Shown piece by piece: positions 22,006 to 28,990 of a DNA stretch of 28,990 nucleotides. The position numbers and the translations under genes were made by a program. This DNA is from RGIG3009 sp045541495 (lineage in GTDB: Bacteria; Bacillota; Clostridia; Oscillospirales; Acutalibacteraceae): the NCBI GenBank assembly GCA_045541495.1, contig JAZQJE010000037.1, positions 1-28,990 of the forward strand. Direction: 5' to 3'. The number at the start of each line of letters is the position of its first letter. Within the stretch, counting starts at the first letter, position 1. The notes below the pieces were generated by a model. The model saw nothing but the letters and a program-made list of their open reading frames with translations, did no database searches and was not told the origin of the DNA.

Positions 22006-23295
22006 TTATGCCAATATTTGTTTTAAGAGCTCGGTTGCGGGCTGGTCACTTGGATCGTTTGTTCCCAGCTTTCCACGGAAGGCATCGGCAAAGATGGATT
22101 TTTTCATAAGGTCGATCTTGGCAAGGGTTTCTTCCGCCGCTTCTTTGATCCGCTGTTCATCAGCAAGCAGTTCATCGAGAATACGGACGATTTCGTCTTG
22201 TTCCTCTCTCGAAGGAGTAGAAATCCGAACATCGTTCAGCACCTTTAGATTGATATTCTTCTGTGCGGTTGCAGGAGCATTTGCTTCCAGCTCTTTCTGT
22301 AGAACGCTCATCATATAGTACACATACTTTGACGAGGTTTTTTCATTGGGAGTAAAGCCAACCACGCTATCGGGGAAGCAACAGTCATACGAGAGGATGG
22401 CAACGTCACCAATGTTGGCGGCGATAGTTATGCACAGTGTGCCTGCCGGAAAAAGTCGGCTCTGAGCCATTCCAAACTCGCTTAATGTTTGTGTATGGTG
22501 CGTAACATATACATTTGCTCCCGCAACATCGCCGGTTTGTATGAAAGGATAATCTCCCCCAAAGAGACGTTCATCATTTCGGGGACGATGTTTGGAACGA
22601 CCTCTTTCGAGTATTCCTAAATCTGATAGGGACAATTCTTGCCAACTGCCTATGTCGATATGATTTGTTTCTCTCCACTGTTCCGTCAAATTACCTGCAA
22701 AGGCAGCGGCTAAAATTGCGGCTCTGCGCTGTTCATACTCATCAACAATCTGCTGTGCATTCTCTACTGCCTTATCCAAATCAGCAAAAAGCTCGGTAAT
22801 TGTATCAACGATTCGCTTCTGCTCTGCAAGCGGCGGGACTGGTATTAAGATTTTTGAAATTGTACTTGTTGAAAGATGCTTGACCGTGACACTCGGCGTT
22901 GCATCGTTAACTTGTTTTAACGGTTGAGGAAGAAAATAAAAAAGGAAATCGTCAAGCAATAGCTTAGAAGAGCTTTTAATGGTACATACACGCTGATTTA
23001 ACAACGCATCTTCGCTTTGCCATTTGCTGACATTAAAATCACCATCCATACCAATCAGAATATCCCCGTTTTTTATAATATAACTATCGGGACATTCCTC
23101 GTCGGTATATGTTTCTGTGTATCCACGGACAACATCACGAATACGGATAAGGGGTTTTGCTGATTCGTTTTTAACGGTGAATCGTTTGGAGTCAAAAGGA
23201 TATCCGCTTTTGGTTTCCGAGAGATCTCCTAATTTAACCCATAACCAGTTAGAGGGAATAGGATATTTGTCTGGGGTTTTAACAACCTTTGCCAT
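22006..23295 (-). CDS. hsdS: Type I restriction-modification specificity subunit HsdS
   Basis: A 429-residue DNA-recognition subunit with two target-recognition domains. The first spans about residues 14-165 (LGDLSETKSGYPFDSK through ILIPVPPLAEQKRIV) followed by the central conserved helix (about 165-205, ADLDKAVENAQQIVDEYEQRR). The second spans about 218-365 (LGILERGRSKHRPRN through EEQDEIVRILDELL) followed by the distal helix and a C-terminal tail. Both halves are intact, so a bipartite target is expected. It shares one base with hsdM and is the last gene of the operon. No inverted repeats or second hsdS copy for phase variation are seen nearby. Confidence 0.95.
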   Translation of the reverse strand: MAKVVKTPDKYPIPSNWLWVKLGDLSETKSGYPFDSKRFTVKNESAKPLIRIRDVVRGYTETYTDEECPDSYIIKNGDILIGMDGDFNVSKWQSEDALLNQRVCTIKSSSKLLLDDFLFYFLPQPLKQVNDATPSVTVKHLSTSTISKILIPVPPLAEQKRIVDTITELFADLDKAVENAQQIVDEYEQRRAAILAAAFAGNLTEQWRETNHIDIGSWQELSLSDLGILERGRSKHRPRNDERLFGGDYPFIQTGDVAGANVYVTHHTQTLSEFGMAQSRLFPAGTLCITIAANIGDVAILSYDCCFPDSVVGFTPNEKTSSKYVYYMMSVLQKELEANAPATAQKNINLKVLNDVRISTPSREEQDEIVRILDELLADEQRIKEAAEETLAKIDLMKKSIFADAFRGKLGTNDPSDQPATELLKQILA

Positions 23296-24716
23296 TATTC
23301 ACCCTCCGCTTTCAGTTTACGGAGCTTGGCGGAAACACCCTGCATCAGTCCCAGAGATTCTTCGAGAAGTGCAATTACGTCATCACAGCTCTCAATAGGA
23401 TCGGGCAGGTCGGTATAGTCCAGCACGGAATCATCACGGATAAGACCGAGATCGAGGGTATCTCCTTTGTCTTCAATCTCTTCACGGGTGAACACGCTCC
23501 ACCGTTCATCCTGTACGGAACGGCGGTCTGTGGCGGTATATGCCTTTTCAAAGTCGGCAAAATGCTCCACCGTTAAGGGGGTTGTTTTACCAAAGGACGG
23601 CATATTGGTGCGCAGATCGTAAAACCATACCTCTTGGGTATTACCTCTATCCTGCTCGCCACGGGTGAAGAATAATACGTTGGTTTTCACACCCTGGGCA
23701 TAGAAAATACCGGTGGGCAGACGGAGCACGGTATGCAGATTGCATTTTTCCATCAGGTCGTGACGAATTTTAGTGCCGTCACCGTCGGCAAACAGCACGT
23801 TATCCGGCAGAACCACAGCGGCACGGGCTTTTCCATCCGCTTTCAAGCTGCGGTAAATATGTTGCAGGAAGTTCAACTGCTTATTGCTGGTGGGATAGGT
23901 GAAGTCATCACGGGTGGCACGTTCGCCGCCTTTTTTGGTTCCAAAGGGCGGATTGGTGAGCACCACGTCATAGCCGTTTAACTGTTTACCCTCATTGGAA
24001 AGAGTGTCGCCCAAGTAAATCTGACCCGAAATATCGTGGAGCATGGCATTCATCAGCGCAAGGCGGTGGGTATCGTGTACCAGTTCACAGCCGGTAAAGG
24101 CGGCGGTACGCTGAAACTCCTGCTCGTCAATGGAAAGGTCAAAGAGATTATCGGTATGATCTTTTACGTATTGGTCGGCGGCGATCATAAAGCCGAAGGT
24201 GCCGCAGGCGGGGTCATTGCAACGCTCGCCGGGCTGAGGGGCTATGAGCCTTGTCATCACGTCGATCAGCACACGGGGCGTAAAATACTGTCCCGCGCCG
24301 GATTTCTTCTCAGTAGCGTTCTTTTCCAAAAGACCTTCGTAAAGATTGCCTAAGCCCTCTTCCTTGGCGGAATACCAATCAAATTGGTCGATGGTAACGA
24401 TGATCTTTTCGAGGTTTTTGGGTTCGGCAATGTTGGTCTGTGCGCCCTGATAGATCTCCCGAACACGACCGTGGCATTTGGTGCCGAGGTGTTCCAAGAG
24501 TTTTTTATAAAACGTTTTCAGTTCAATGCCCTGCTTGGAAACGAGCTTGTCCCAGCGGTAATCCTCGGGGATGGCACCCTCGGTGCCGGTCTCCTTGCAC
24601 ATTTTCAGAAACAGGATATAGGTAAGCTCGGTCACGTACTGCTGATAGGTAATGCCATCGTCACGCAGCACGTTGCAGAGATTCCATAGCTTTGCAACAA
24701 TTTCTTGATTGTTCAT
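23295..24716 (-). CDS. hsdM: Type I restriction-modification methyltransferase HsdM
   Basis: A 473-residue N6-adenine methyltransferase subunit. The N-terminal helical domain (about 1-115) is followed by the catalytic domain. The AdoMet motif is DPACGTFGF at 168-176, where the canonical second Gly is Phe. The catalytic motif IV is NPPF at 255-258. GAGQYFTPRVLID near 140-152 is typical of HsdM. It overlaps hsdR by four bases and hsdS by one, so the three genes form one operon. With HsdS it methylates adenine in the target; with HsdR it restricts unmodified DNA. Confidence 0.96.
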   Translation of the reverse strand: MNNQEIVAKLWNLCNVLRDDGITYQQYVTELTYILFLKMCKETGTEGAIPEDYRWDKLVSKQGIELKTFYKKLLEHLGTKCHGRVREIYQGAQTNIAEPKNLEKIIVTIDQFDWYSAKEEGLGNLYEGLLEKNATEKKSGAGQYFTPRVLIDVMTRLIAPQPGERCNDPACGTFGFMIAADQYVKDHTDNLFDLSIDEQEFQRTAAFTGCELVHDTHRLALMNAMLHDISGQIYLGDTLSNEGKQLNGYDVVLTNPPFGTKKGGERATRDDFTYPTSNKQLNFLQHIYRSLKADGKARAAVVLPDNVLFADGDGTKIRHDLMEKCNLHTVLRLPTGIFYAQGVKTNVLFFTRGEQDRGNTQEVWFYDLRTNMPSFGKTTPLTVEHFADFEKAYTATDRRSVQDERWSVFTREEIEDKGDTLDLGLIRDDSVLDYTDLPDPIESCDDVIALLEESLGLMQGVSAKLRKLKAEGE

Positions 24717-27700
24717 GCGGTTTTAGCTCCATCTTCGTATAGATAAGTGTTCAGCTCGGTAATAATGTCCCGCAGCTTTCCGCCGAAGCGACGGTCAATA
24801 ATCAAAAAGCCGCCGGCATTTTTGAAGGCACCCATTTCAAATATTTGGTCATCCAGCACGGTTTCTTCCAAAAGCACCCGTTCAATGCGTCTGAGCCATT
24901 CGAGCTGGGTATTATTAAAGCTGTGGTTTAGTTTCAGCTTGGCAAAGGCGTTCTTGACACGGGTATCGTGGCTGATCAGGGCAGAGCCCAATGCCTGCTG
25001 ACGAATAAAAGCAATGATATCGGCAACAATGTCCTGATTGGTCATAGCGTTCCAAGCGGTGTTTAGCTGTTGCTCGTTAAAGTCGTGGCGGTCAAGCTCT
25101 AATTTGAGACCTTTGAGACTTTCTCTTGTCAGCTCGGCGGGCTTGGTGCAGACGATATTCAGCGCCGCGATCTTATTCATATTTTGGGTGATAAACTGCT
25201 TAAAGGCTTCCAGATAGTCCTCGGGGCGTTGGCTGTCGCCATAGCCACGGGTGCGCTCAACCAGCTCATCGGGATGATGGTCGATAACCACCGGGCGTTT
25301 CACGCGGGGCGTATGGTCACGATCCAGCATGGTAAAGGCATCCTTGCAGGAAAGCAGAGCTTTCTTGGCATCGGGAATCTTACTACCGGTGATAAACTGT
25401 GCGTACTCCTTCGGTTCTTTACCGCCTGCAAAATACTTAAACTGCTCAATAATGCTATCGGGCATATTACGCTGACGGCGGTGGAGCTTGGCAACGATCT
25501 GGCTGATCTGATAAGCTAACTGCTCCTCGCTTTCAGCCGCCTGCAATCCATCCAACAGATTTTCAAAGGAAACGTTGGGATTGACAATAATGGGTTTCAT
25601 TGTGCTGACGTCCTGCAAGGATTCATACACGCCCACAGGGTCATAAATCTCAAAGTGGGATTTGAAGATTGCAGGGCAAGGTCTGGTCGCGCGGCCCAGC
25701 ATCTGCTCAAAGAGGATACGGGACTTAATGCGGCGCATAAAGACAAGGTTGGTAATTTCGGGAACGTCAATGCCCGTTGCCAGCAAGTCAACGGTAACGA
25801 CGATCTTTGGGTAGGCTTCGTTCTTGAAACGCTTGATTGCCTCGGAGATCTGTTTTTTATTGCCGTCTGCTAATTTGCCTGTAATTTTCATTACCACGTC
25901 GGTATCCACGCCGCCTGCGGCATAAATCTCCTTAAGGATGGCCACGATCATATTGGCGTGGTTATCGTTGACGGCGTAAATGAGGGTTTTACCCAAGCCG
26001 TCGGGATTTAAGTCCCAAGCGATTTCATTCAGAACGGTGCGGTTAAAGTTTTCGGTGATGACCTGACGGTTGAAGGTGCCAATTTCAAACTTCATTTCGT
26101 CTTCCAGTTCATCACTGTTTACCACGTCGCCGGTTACGGGGTCATAAATAGCAAGCTGTTCGCCTTTATCGTATTTAATACCCTCTACACGCAGCTTGGT
26201 GCGGATATTATGGGGTGCATCGTGGTCGATGAGATACCCGTCCACAACGGCTTCTCGGTAGCTGTAATTGAATACGGGCTTGCCGAAAATTTCAGTCGTA
26301 TGCAATGCGGGCGTGGCGGTAAGAGCCACCTTGACGGCATCGAAATAGTCAATGACGGCACGGTAGCGGCTGATATATTCCGCCTGATTGCGATAGAGCA
26401 TTTCGCTGTCGCTCATATCACGGTCGAGGATATAGCCACGGTGTGCTTCGTCAACTACAATTAAATCATAGGCGGTAACGGAGAGCAGGTCATCGCTTTC
26501 GGGGGAGAATACGCGGGCGACAAGGCTCTGCACCGTTGAAATATGTATCTTGGTTTCACGGTCAATTTCCTTTTCGGTAAGGCCTTTGACGGTGAATATA
26601 TTATCAAGGGTCATTAGGTCCTCGATCTTTACCTCACGGCATACATCTTCCGCCTGTTCACCGAGAGAAATACGGTCAACAAGGAACAGAACACGCTTAA
26701 AGCGTTTGGCTTTGATAAGGCGGTAGATAAGGCCGAGAATGGTACGGGTTTTGCCGGTGCCGGTAGCCATCGAAAGCAGCACGGACTGCTGACCTTTCAT
26801 AATGGCGTTTTCGGCGGCCTCGATAGCACGGATCTGATATTTACGCAGATTAAGACCATCGGGATCACGCAACAGGTCGTAGGGAGTGCTGCGCAGGGTA
26901 TCGTTAGCCGCTTCAATGTCTTTGTCCAGCATTTCCATAATGCCCTGGGGACTGATCCAGCCCTGCAGGGCTTTGGGAGCGTTGGAACGGATACGAAGAT
27001 CCTGGAACCAGATGCCGGATTTTGTTTCAATCTGTTTCAGATATTTTCTGCCGTTGGTGGCGAAGATAAAGGGAACCTTATACGAGCCCCAATGATTGAT
27101 AACGTATTCCTTATGGGCAGATTTAATATGCTTTGCGTATGCCTTGCACTGAAAATCCAGCACACCGGGGATATCGGTTGCGGCTTTCTTGGCTTCTACG
27201 ATTGCCACGAGTTTAAGACCGACAAACAGGGCATAATCGGCATAGCCGGTGTGTCCGTCTGCGGTATCGGTGGGCCACTCGGCAATGGCAAGGTTTCTGC
27301 CCTTTTGGGGACGGGTGCCTTTGGAGTAGCGGTATTCGTTTGTATCAGTTTCCCAACCAAAGCGGCGGAGCTGTTCGTCAATGAGATAGCGGGTCTGTGC
27401 CTCGGAAAGATCCATGCTCTCCGAAACGGTTTCCGCTTTCTCGACACGTTCCTTTTTACTCTTTTCAGAGGCGGCGGTCTTAACGGGGGTATTGACCTGA
27501 GCCGTCAAAGCGGCAATGCGCGCTTCCTGTTCTTTGATAATGGCTTCATAATCGGGGATTGCCTTTTCTTCGGGCATAACAAAGGCCGGGGCCTTGAAAT
27601 CCCACTCGCCGTAAACCTCCATAAACCAAGCTGCAAGGTTAAATGCCATTTCGAGCAAGGTCTTGGCATCGTCCACCGAGGAAGCGTTGTTATGAACGGC

Positions 27701-27979
27701 GTTGTTTCTGGCTTTGCGCAAGGCATACAGAATATCGCTGATTTGTTGCGTTAACAGGCCCTGCTGCTGAAGGATAATAATACGGTTGGCGTGGGTGTTA
27801 TCGGCAATGGGCTGGTCGAGGCTTTCAAACGAAAAAATGTCCAATACCAGTTGCTCACCGAACATACCGAGTTTAATTACGCAGGAGTTGGGATCGGAAT
27901 ACAGGTAATTTTCTGCAACGGCACCGATTTCAGCTAAATCGTGCCAATATTCGCTTAAAAATTCAAAGTTTGATTTCAT
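24713..27979 (-). CDS. hsdR: Type I restriction endonuclease subunit HsdR
   Basis: A 1088-residue motor and nuclease subunit. Residues about 1-125 are a DUF4145-like helical domain. A coiled stretch with KAEKSKKERVEK-like charge follows to about 190. The nuclease core is near 248-264, with Asp in YADYALFV and EAKK in VAIVEAKKAA (PD-(D/E)xK type). The superfamily 2 helicase has Walker A ATGTGKT near 405-411 and VVDEAHRGY near 508-516, with TGIDVPEITNLVFMRR and QMLGRATRP for the second lobe. The overall layout resembles EcoEI-like (type IB) HsdR. AAAGGAG precedes the ATG. It is the first gene of hsdRMS and is full length. Confidence 0.96.
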   Translation of the reverse strand: MKSNFEFLSEYWHDLAEIGAVAENYLYSDPNSCVIKLGMFGEQLVLDIFSFESLDQPIADNTHANRIIILQQQGLLTQQISDILYALRKARNNAVHNNASSVDDAKTLLEMAFNLAAWFMEVYGEWDFKAPAFVMPEEKAIPDYEAIIKEQEARIAALTAQVNTPVKTAASEKSKKERVEKAETVSESMDLSEAQTRYLIDEQLRRFGWETDTNEYRYSKGTRPQKGRNLAIAEWPTDTADGHTGYADYALFVGLKLVAIVEAKKAATDIPGVLDFQCKAYAKHIKSAHKEYVINHWGSYKVPFIFATNGRKYLKQIETKSGIWFQDLRIRSNAPKALQGWISPQGIMEMLDKDIEAANDTLRSTPYDLLRDPDGLNLRKYQIRAIEAAENAIMKGQQSVLLSMATGTGKTRTILGLIYRLIKAKRFKRVLFLVDRISLGEQAEDVCREVKIEDLMTLDNIFTVKGLTEKEIDRETKIHISTVQSLVARVFSPESDDLLSVTAYDLIVVDEAHRGYILDRDMSDSEMLYRNQAEYISRYRAVIDYFDAVKVALTATPALHTTEIFGKPVFNYSYREAVVDGYLIDHDAPHNIRTKLRVEGIKYDKGEQLAIYDPVTGDVVNSDELEDEMKFEIGTFNRQVITENFNRTVLNEIAWDLNPDGLGKTLIYAVNDNHANMIVAILKEIYAAGGVDTDVVMKITGKLADGNKKQISEAIKRFKNEAYPKIVVTVDLLATGIDVPEITNLVFMRRIKSRILFEQMLGRATRPCPAIFKSHFEIYDPVGVYESLQDVSTMKPIIVNPNVSFENLLDGLQAAESEEQLAYQISQIVAKLHRRQRNMPDSIIEQFKYFAGGKEPKEYAQFITGSKIPDAKKALLSCKDAFTMLDRDHTPRVKRPVVIDHHPDELVERTRGYGDSQRPEDYLEAFKQFITQNMNKIAALNIVCTKPAELTRESLKGLKLELDRHDFNEQQLNTAWNAMTNQDIVADIIAFIRQQALGSALISHDTRVKNAFAKLKLNHSFNNTQLEWLRRIERVLLEETVLDDQIFEMGAFKNAGGFLIIDRRFGGKLRDIITELNTYLYEDGAKTA

Positions 27980-28022
27980 CCCTCCGACTCCTTTCCTTAA
28001 TTTTATAATATCTCAATTTAAT

Positions 28023-28051
28023 ATTATACAGCAAAGCGTCGAAAAAAGCAA
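28023..28051 (-). promoter_or_regulatory. Promoter of the hsdRMS operon
   Basis: On the minus strand TTGCTT (28051-28046), a 17-base spacer and TATAAT (28028-28023), about 45 bases upstream of the hsdR start. Confidence 0.65.
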
Positions 28052-28145
28052 TAATATATGGGCTTTTAGCTATCATTCTATCGTTATAAGGGGAAAATTA
28101 ATGTTTTCTTGAAATGCAAATAATACCTTTTTTACATTTATGCCA

Positions 28146-28177
28146 AAGAGTCGCGGGATCGCGGCTCTTAACTTTTT
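28146..28177 (+). terminator. Terminator-like hairpin before the small XRE gene
   Basis: AAGAGTCGCG (28146-28155) pairs with CGCGGCTCTT (28160-28169), ten pairs with one G-U and a four-base loop, followed by AACTTTTTG. It lies 20 bases before the coding start at 28198, so it may attenuate that gene or end a transcript from upstream. Confidence 0.55.
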
Positions 28178-28197
28178 GTGTAAAAGAGGTTTTTTCT

Positions 28198-28431
28198 ATG
28201 TTAGACAGAACAGAGTATGAAAATTATTGGTATGCGTTCCAACAAAAATTGGACAAAATCTTGGATGAGCGTAAGATGTCCTACCGAGGATTAAGCATTA
28301 AGCTTGGTAAATCACCGGGATATATCTACGATATTGTCAACCGAAGGATTGATCCATCAGTTATAGCCTTGTTTGAAATTGCAGCATATTTTGACTGCAC
28401 AATATGGGGTTTTTTAGATATTACCAAGTAA
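28198..28431 (+). CDS. Small XRE-like helix-turn-helix protein
   Basis: A 77-residue protein that is almost entirely an HTH of the XRE/Cro type (MSYRGLSIKLGKSPGYIYDIVNRRIDPSVIALFEIAAYFDC). The ATG at 28198 is chosen because GAGG lies nine bases upstream; an earlier in-frame start at 28114 would cross the hairpin. It is divergent from hsdR and could be a controller for it, as many restriction-modification systems have small HTH regulators, but that is inferred from position only. It is about the size of phage-type Cro regulators. Confidence 0.75.
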   Translation: MLDRTEYENYWYAFQQKLDKILDERKMSYRGLSIKLGKSPGYIYDIVNRRIDPSVIALFEIAAYFDCTIWGFLDITK

Positions 28432-28443
28432 AAGTTCCGGGGC

Positions 28444-28505
28444 GTTGTTTGTCAAACAACACATCGGGCAAATCTATTGACGATAGAAAATCCGCGTGTT
28501 AAACT
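28444..28505 (+). promoter_or_regulatory. Palindrome and downstream promoter
   Basis: GTTGTTTGTCAAACAAC (28444-28460) is a perfect palindrome around one base, an operator-like site 12 bases after the small XRE gene. TTGACG (28477-28482), a 17-base spacer and TAAACT (28500-28505) form a promoter starting about 16 bases further on. The RNA would run about 160 bases to the terminator at 28642-28673. Confidence 0.5.
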
Positions 28506-28534
28506 GACTATGCTACATTTAAAATAAAGCAGGA

Positions 28535-28663
28535 GTGTTTTTAAAAGATAACGAAAAATGCAATGTTCCCAAAGGGTTAATTGCGCTTGTTTGTTATGCT
28601 TGGATCCTGCGTATAGGGCAAAGGCAAAAGGAATGCAAGTTAGCACTTAACCTTGAGGGTTAG
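28535..28663 (+). CDS. Doubtful 42-codon frame in a short transcript
   Basis: GTG at 28535 opens a frame of 42 codons (starts VFLKDNEKCNVPKGLIALV, ends LALNLEG) that stops inside the terminator. AGCAGGA is directly against the start codon, too close for a good ribosome binding site. It may instead be part of a small RNA. I see no family resemblance. Confidence 0.2.
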   Translation: MFLKDNEKCNVPKGLIALVCYAWILRIGQRQKECKLALNLEG

Positions 28664-28673
28664 GTGCTTTTTT
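28642..28673 (+). terminator. Intrinsic terminator
   Basis: AGCACTTAACC (28642-28652) pairs with GGTTAGGTGCT (28658-28668), 11 pairs with one G-U and a five-base loop, followed by six T (28668-28673). It closes the short transcript that starts near 28512. Confidence 0.85.
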
Positions 28674-28755
28674 GTTATCTTTTTGCCTTCTTTTATGTTT
28701 TGTTCTCCGCTAAGTGACGGGTTCAAAATAAACGCATAAAGGAAGGTGGTTCAAA

Positions 28756-28948
28756 ATGATTGTATTTTAAATGGTAAGTTAGTTGCATCAAAGGTTTGGT
28801 GCCGATTCCTGTAGTCTGAGTTCTGCGACAGGCTGTAAATCACTAGCAGAGGACCCTTCGAAGTTAGGTCAAACTTTATCAGCCGATGCTCTAAGGCTGA
28901 TTAACTGTATAACCGAAGAAGTGGAAATACGGAATTAAAGAGCTATCA
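28756..28948 (+). other. Non-coding, RNA-like right end (possible intron 5' end)
   Basis: After a strong GGAAGGTGG there is an ATG frame of only four codons (28756-28770). From GTGCCGATTCC (28799) onward, no frame is convincing but helices are visible: CCTGT/ACAGG, GACC/GGTC, and a perfect ATCAGCC/GGCTGAT stem (28878-28884, 28895-28901). This could be the 5' part of a group II intron or another structured RNA, cut off by the contig end. The identity is a guess. Confidence 0.25.
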
Positions 28949-28990
28949 AAGTCGGAAGGCCAAGCGGTCTTAGGAAGACAAATAAGGCAG
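28949..28990. other. Sequencing-adapter artefact at the right end
   Basis: The last 42 bases begin AAGTCGGAAGGCCAAGCGGT, the DNBSEQ/MGI forward adapter with one extra A, and end with ATAAGGCAG, the same barcode-like string as at 129-137. Genomic sequence stops at about 28948. Confidence 0.95.

Noticed and set aside
27092..27754. A 220-codon plus-strand frame opposite hsdR
   Set aside because: It lies fully inside hsdR with no start signals. The glycine- and phenylalanine-rich sequence reflects the complement of hsdR.

Overview
The window is one contig from a spore-forming, low-GC Gram-positive bacterium, most likely an uncultured gut-type member of the Clostridia (Oscillospirales-like). The evidence is a complete cotJA-cotJB-cotJC spore-coat operon with a sporulation-sigma-like promoter, a T-box riboswitch in front of alaS, flavin-dependent thymidylate synthase (ThyX) rather than ThyA, and strong AGGAGG-type ribosome binding sites with GTG/TTG starts. 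Both ends of the contig carry DNBSEQ/MGI-type adapter sequence, so bases 1-180 and 28949-28990 are not biological. The 98-base 'terminal repeat' at the left end is a sequencing artefact.

Left half (181-15890, GC-richer, chromosomal core): a truncated TVP38/DedA-like membrane protein runs leftward. Divergent from it is a tightly packed rightward operon: thyX, tmk, a DUF2156 protein, a GNAT acetyltransferase, a DJ-1 protein, 5-formyl-THF cyclo-ligase, mltG and a U32 protein. A class B penicillin-binding protein follows, its ribosome binding site buried in a terminator-like hairpin. A CNNM/CorC-type ion transporter then has its own promoter, a candidate 17-codon leader peptide and an attenuator-like hairpin. 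Next come a T-box and alaS, hinT and a DEDDh exonuclease, closed by a strong terminator, and then cotJABC.

Right half (about 15900-28948, AT-richer, accessory): a defence and toxin-antitoxin island. It holds a small membrane protein, a Fic toxin with a VbhA-like antitoxin under a palindromic operator, a retron operon on the minus strand, an XRE regulator, a SLOG-like protein, a complete type I restriction-modification system (hsdR-hsdM-hsdS) and a small XRE regulator. The right end is a region with RNA-like structure that I could not identify.

The most interesting element is the retron. One minus-strand transcription unit (promoter near 20877, terminator near 17511) encodes, in order, a phosphoribosyltransferase-like protein, a winged-helix protein, a clear msr-msd RNA with a1/a2 repeats and a 14-bp msd stem, a retron-type reverse transcriptase, and a TIR-domain protein 16 bases after it. 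The PRTase plus winged-helix plus RT set matches what I recall as type III retrons. The added TIR gene suggests a two-effector retron.
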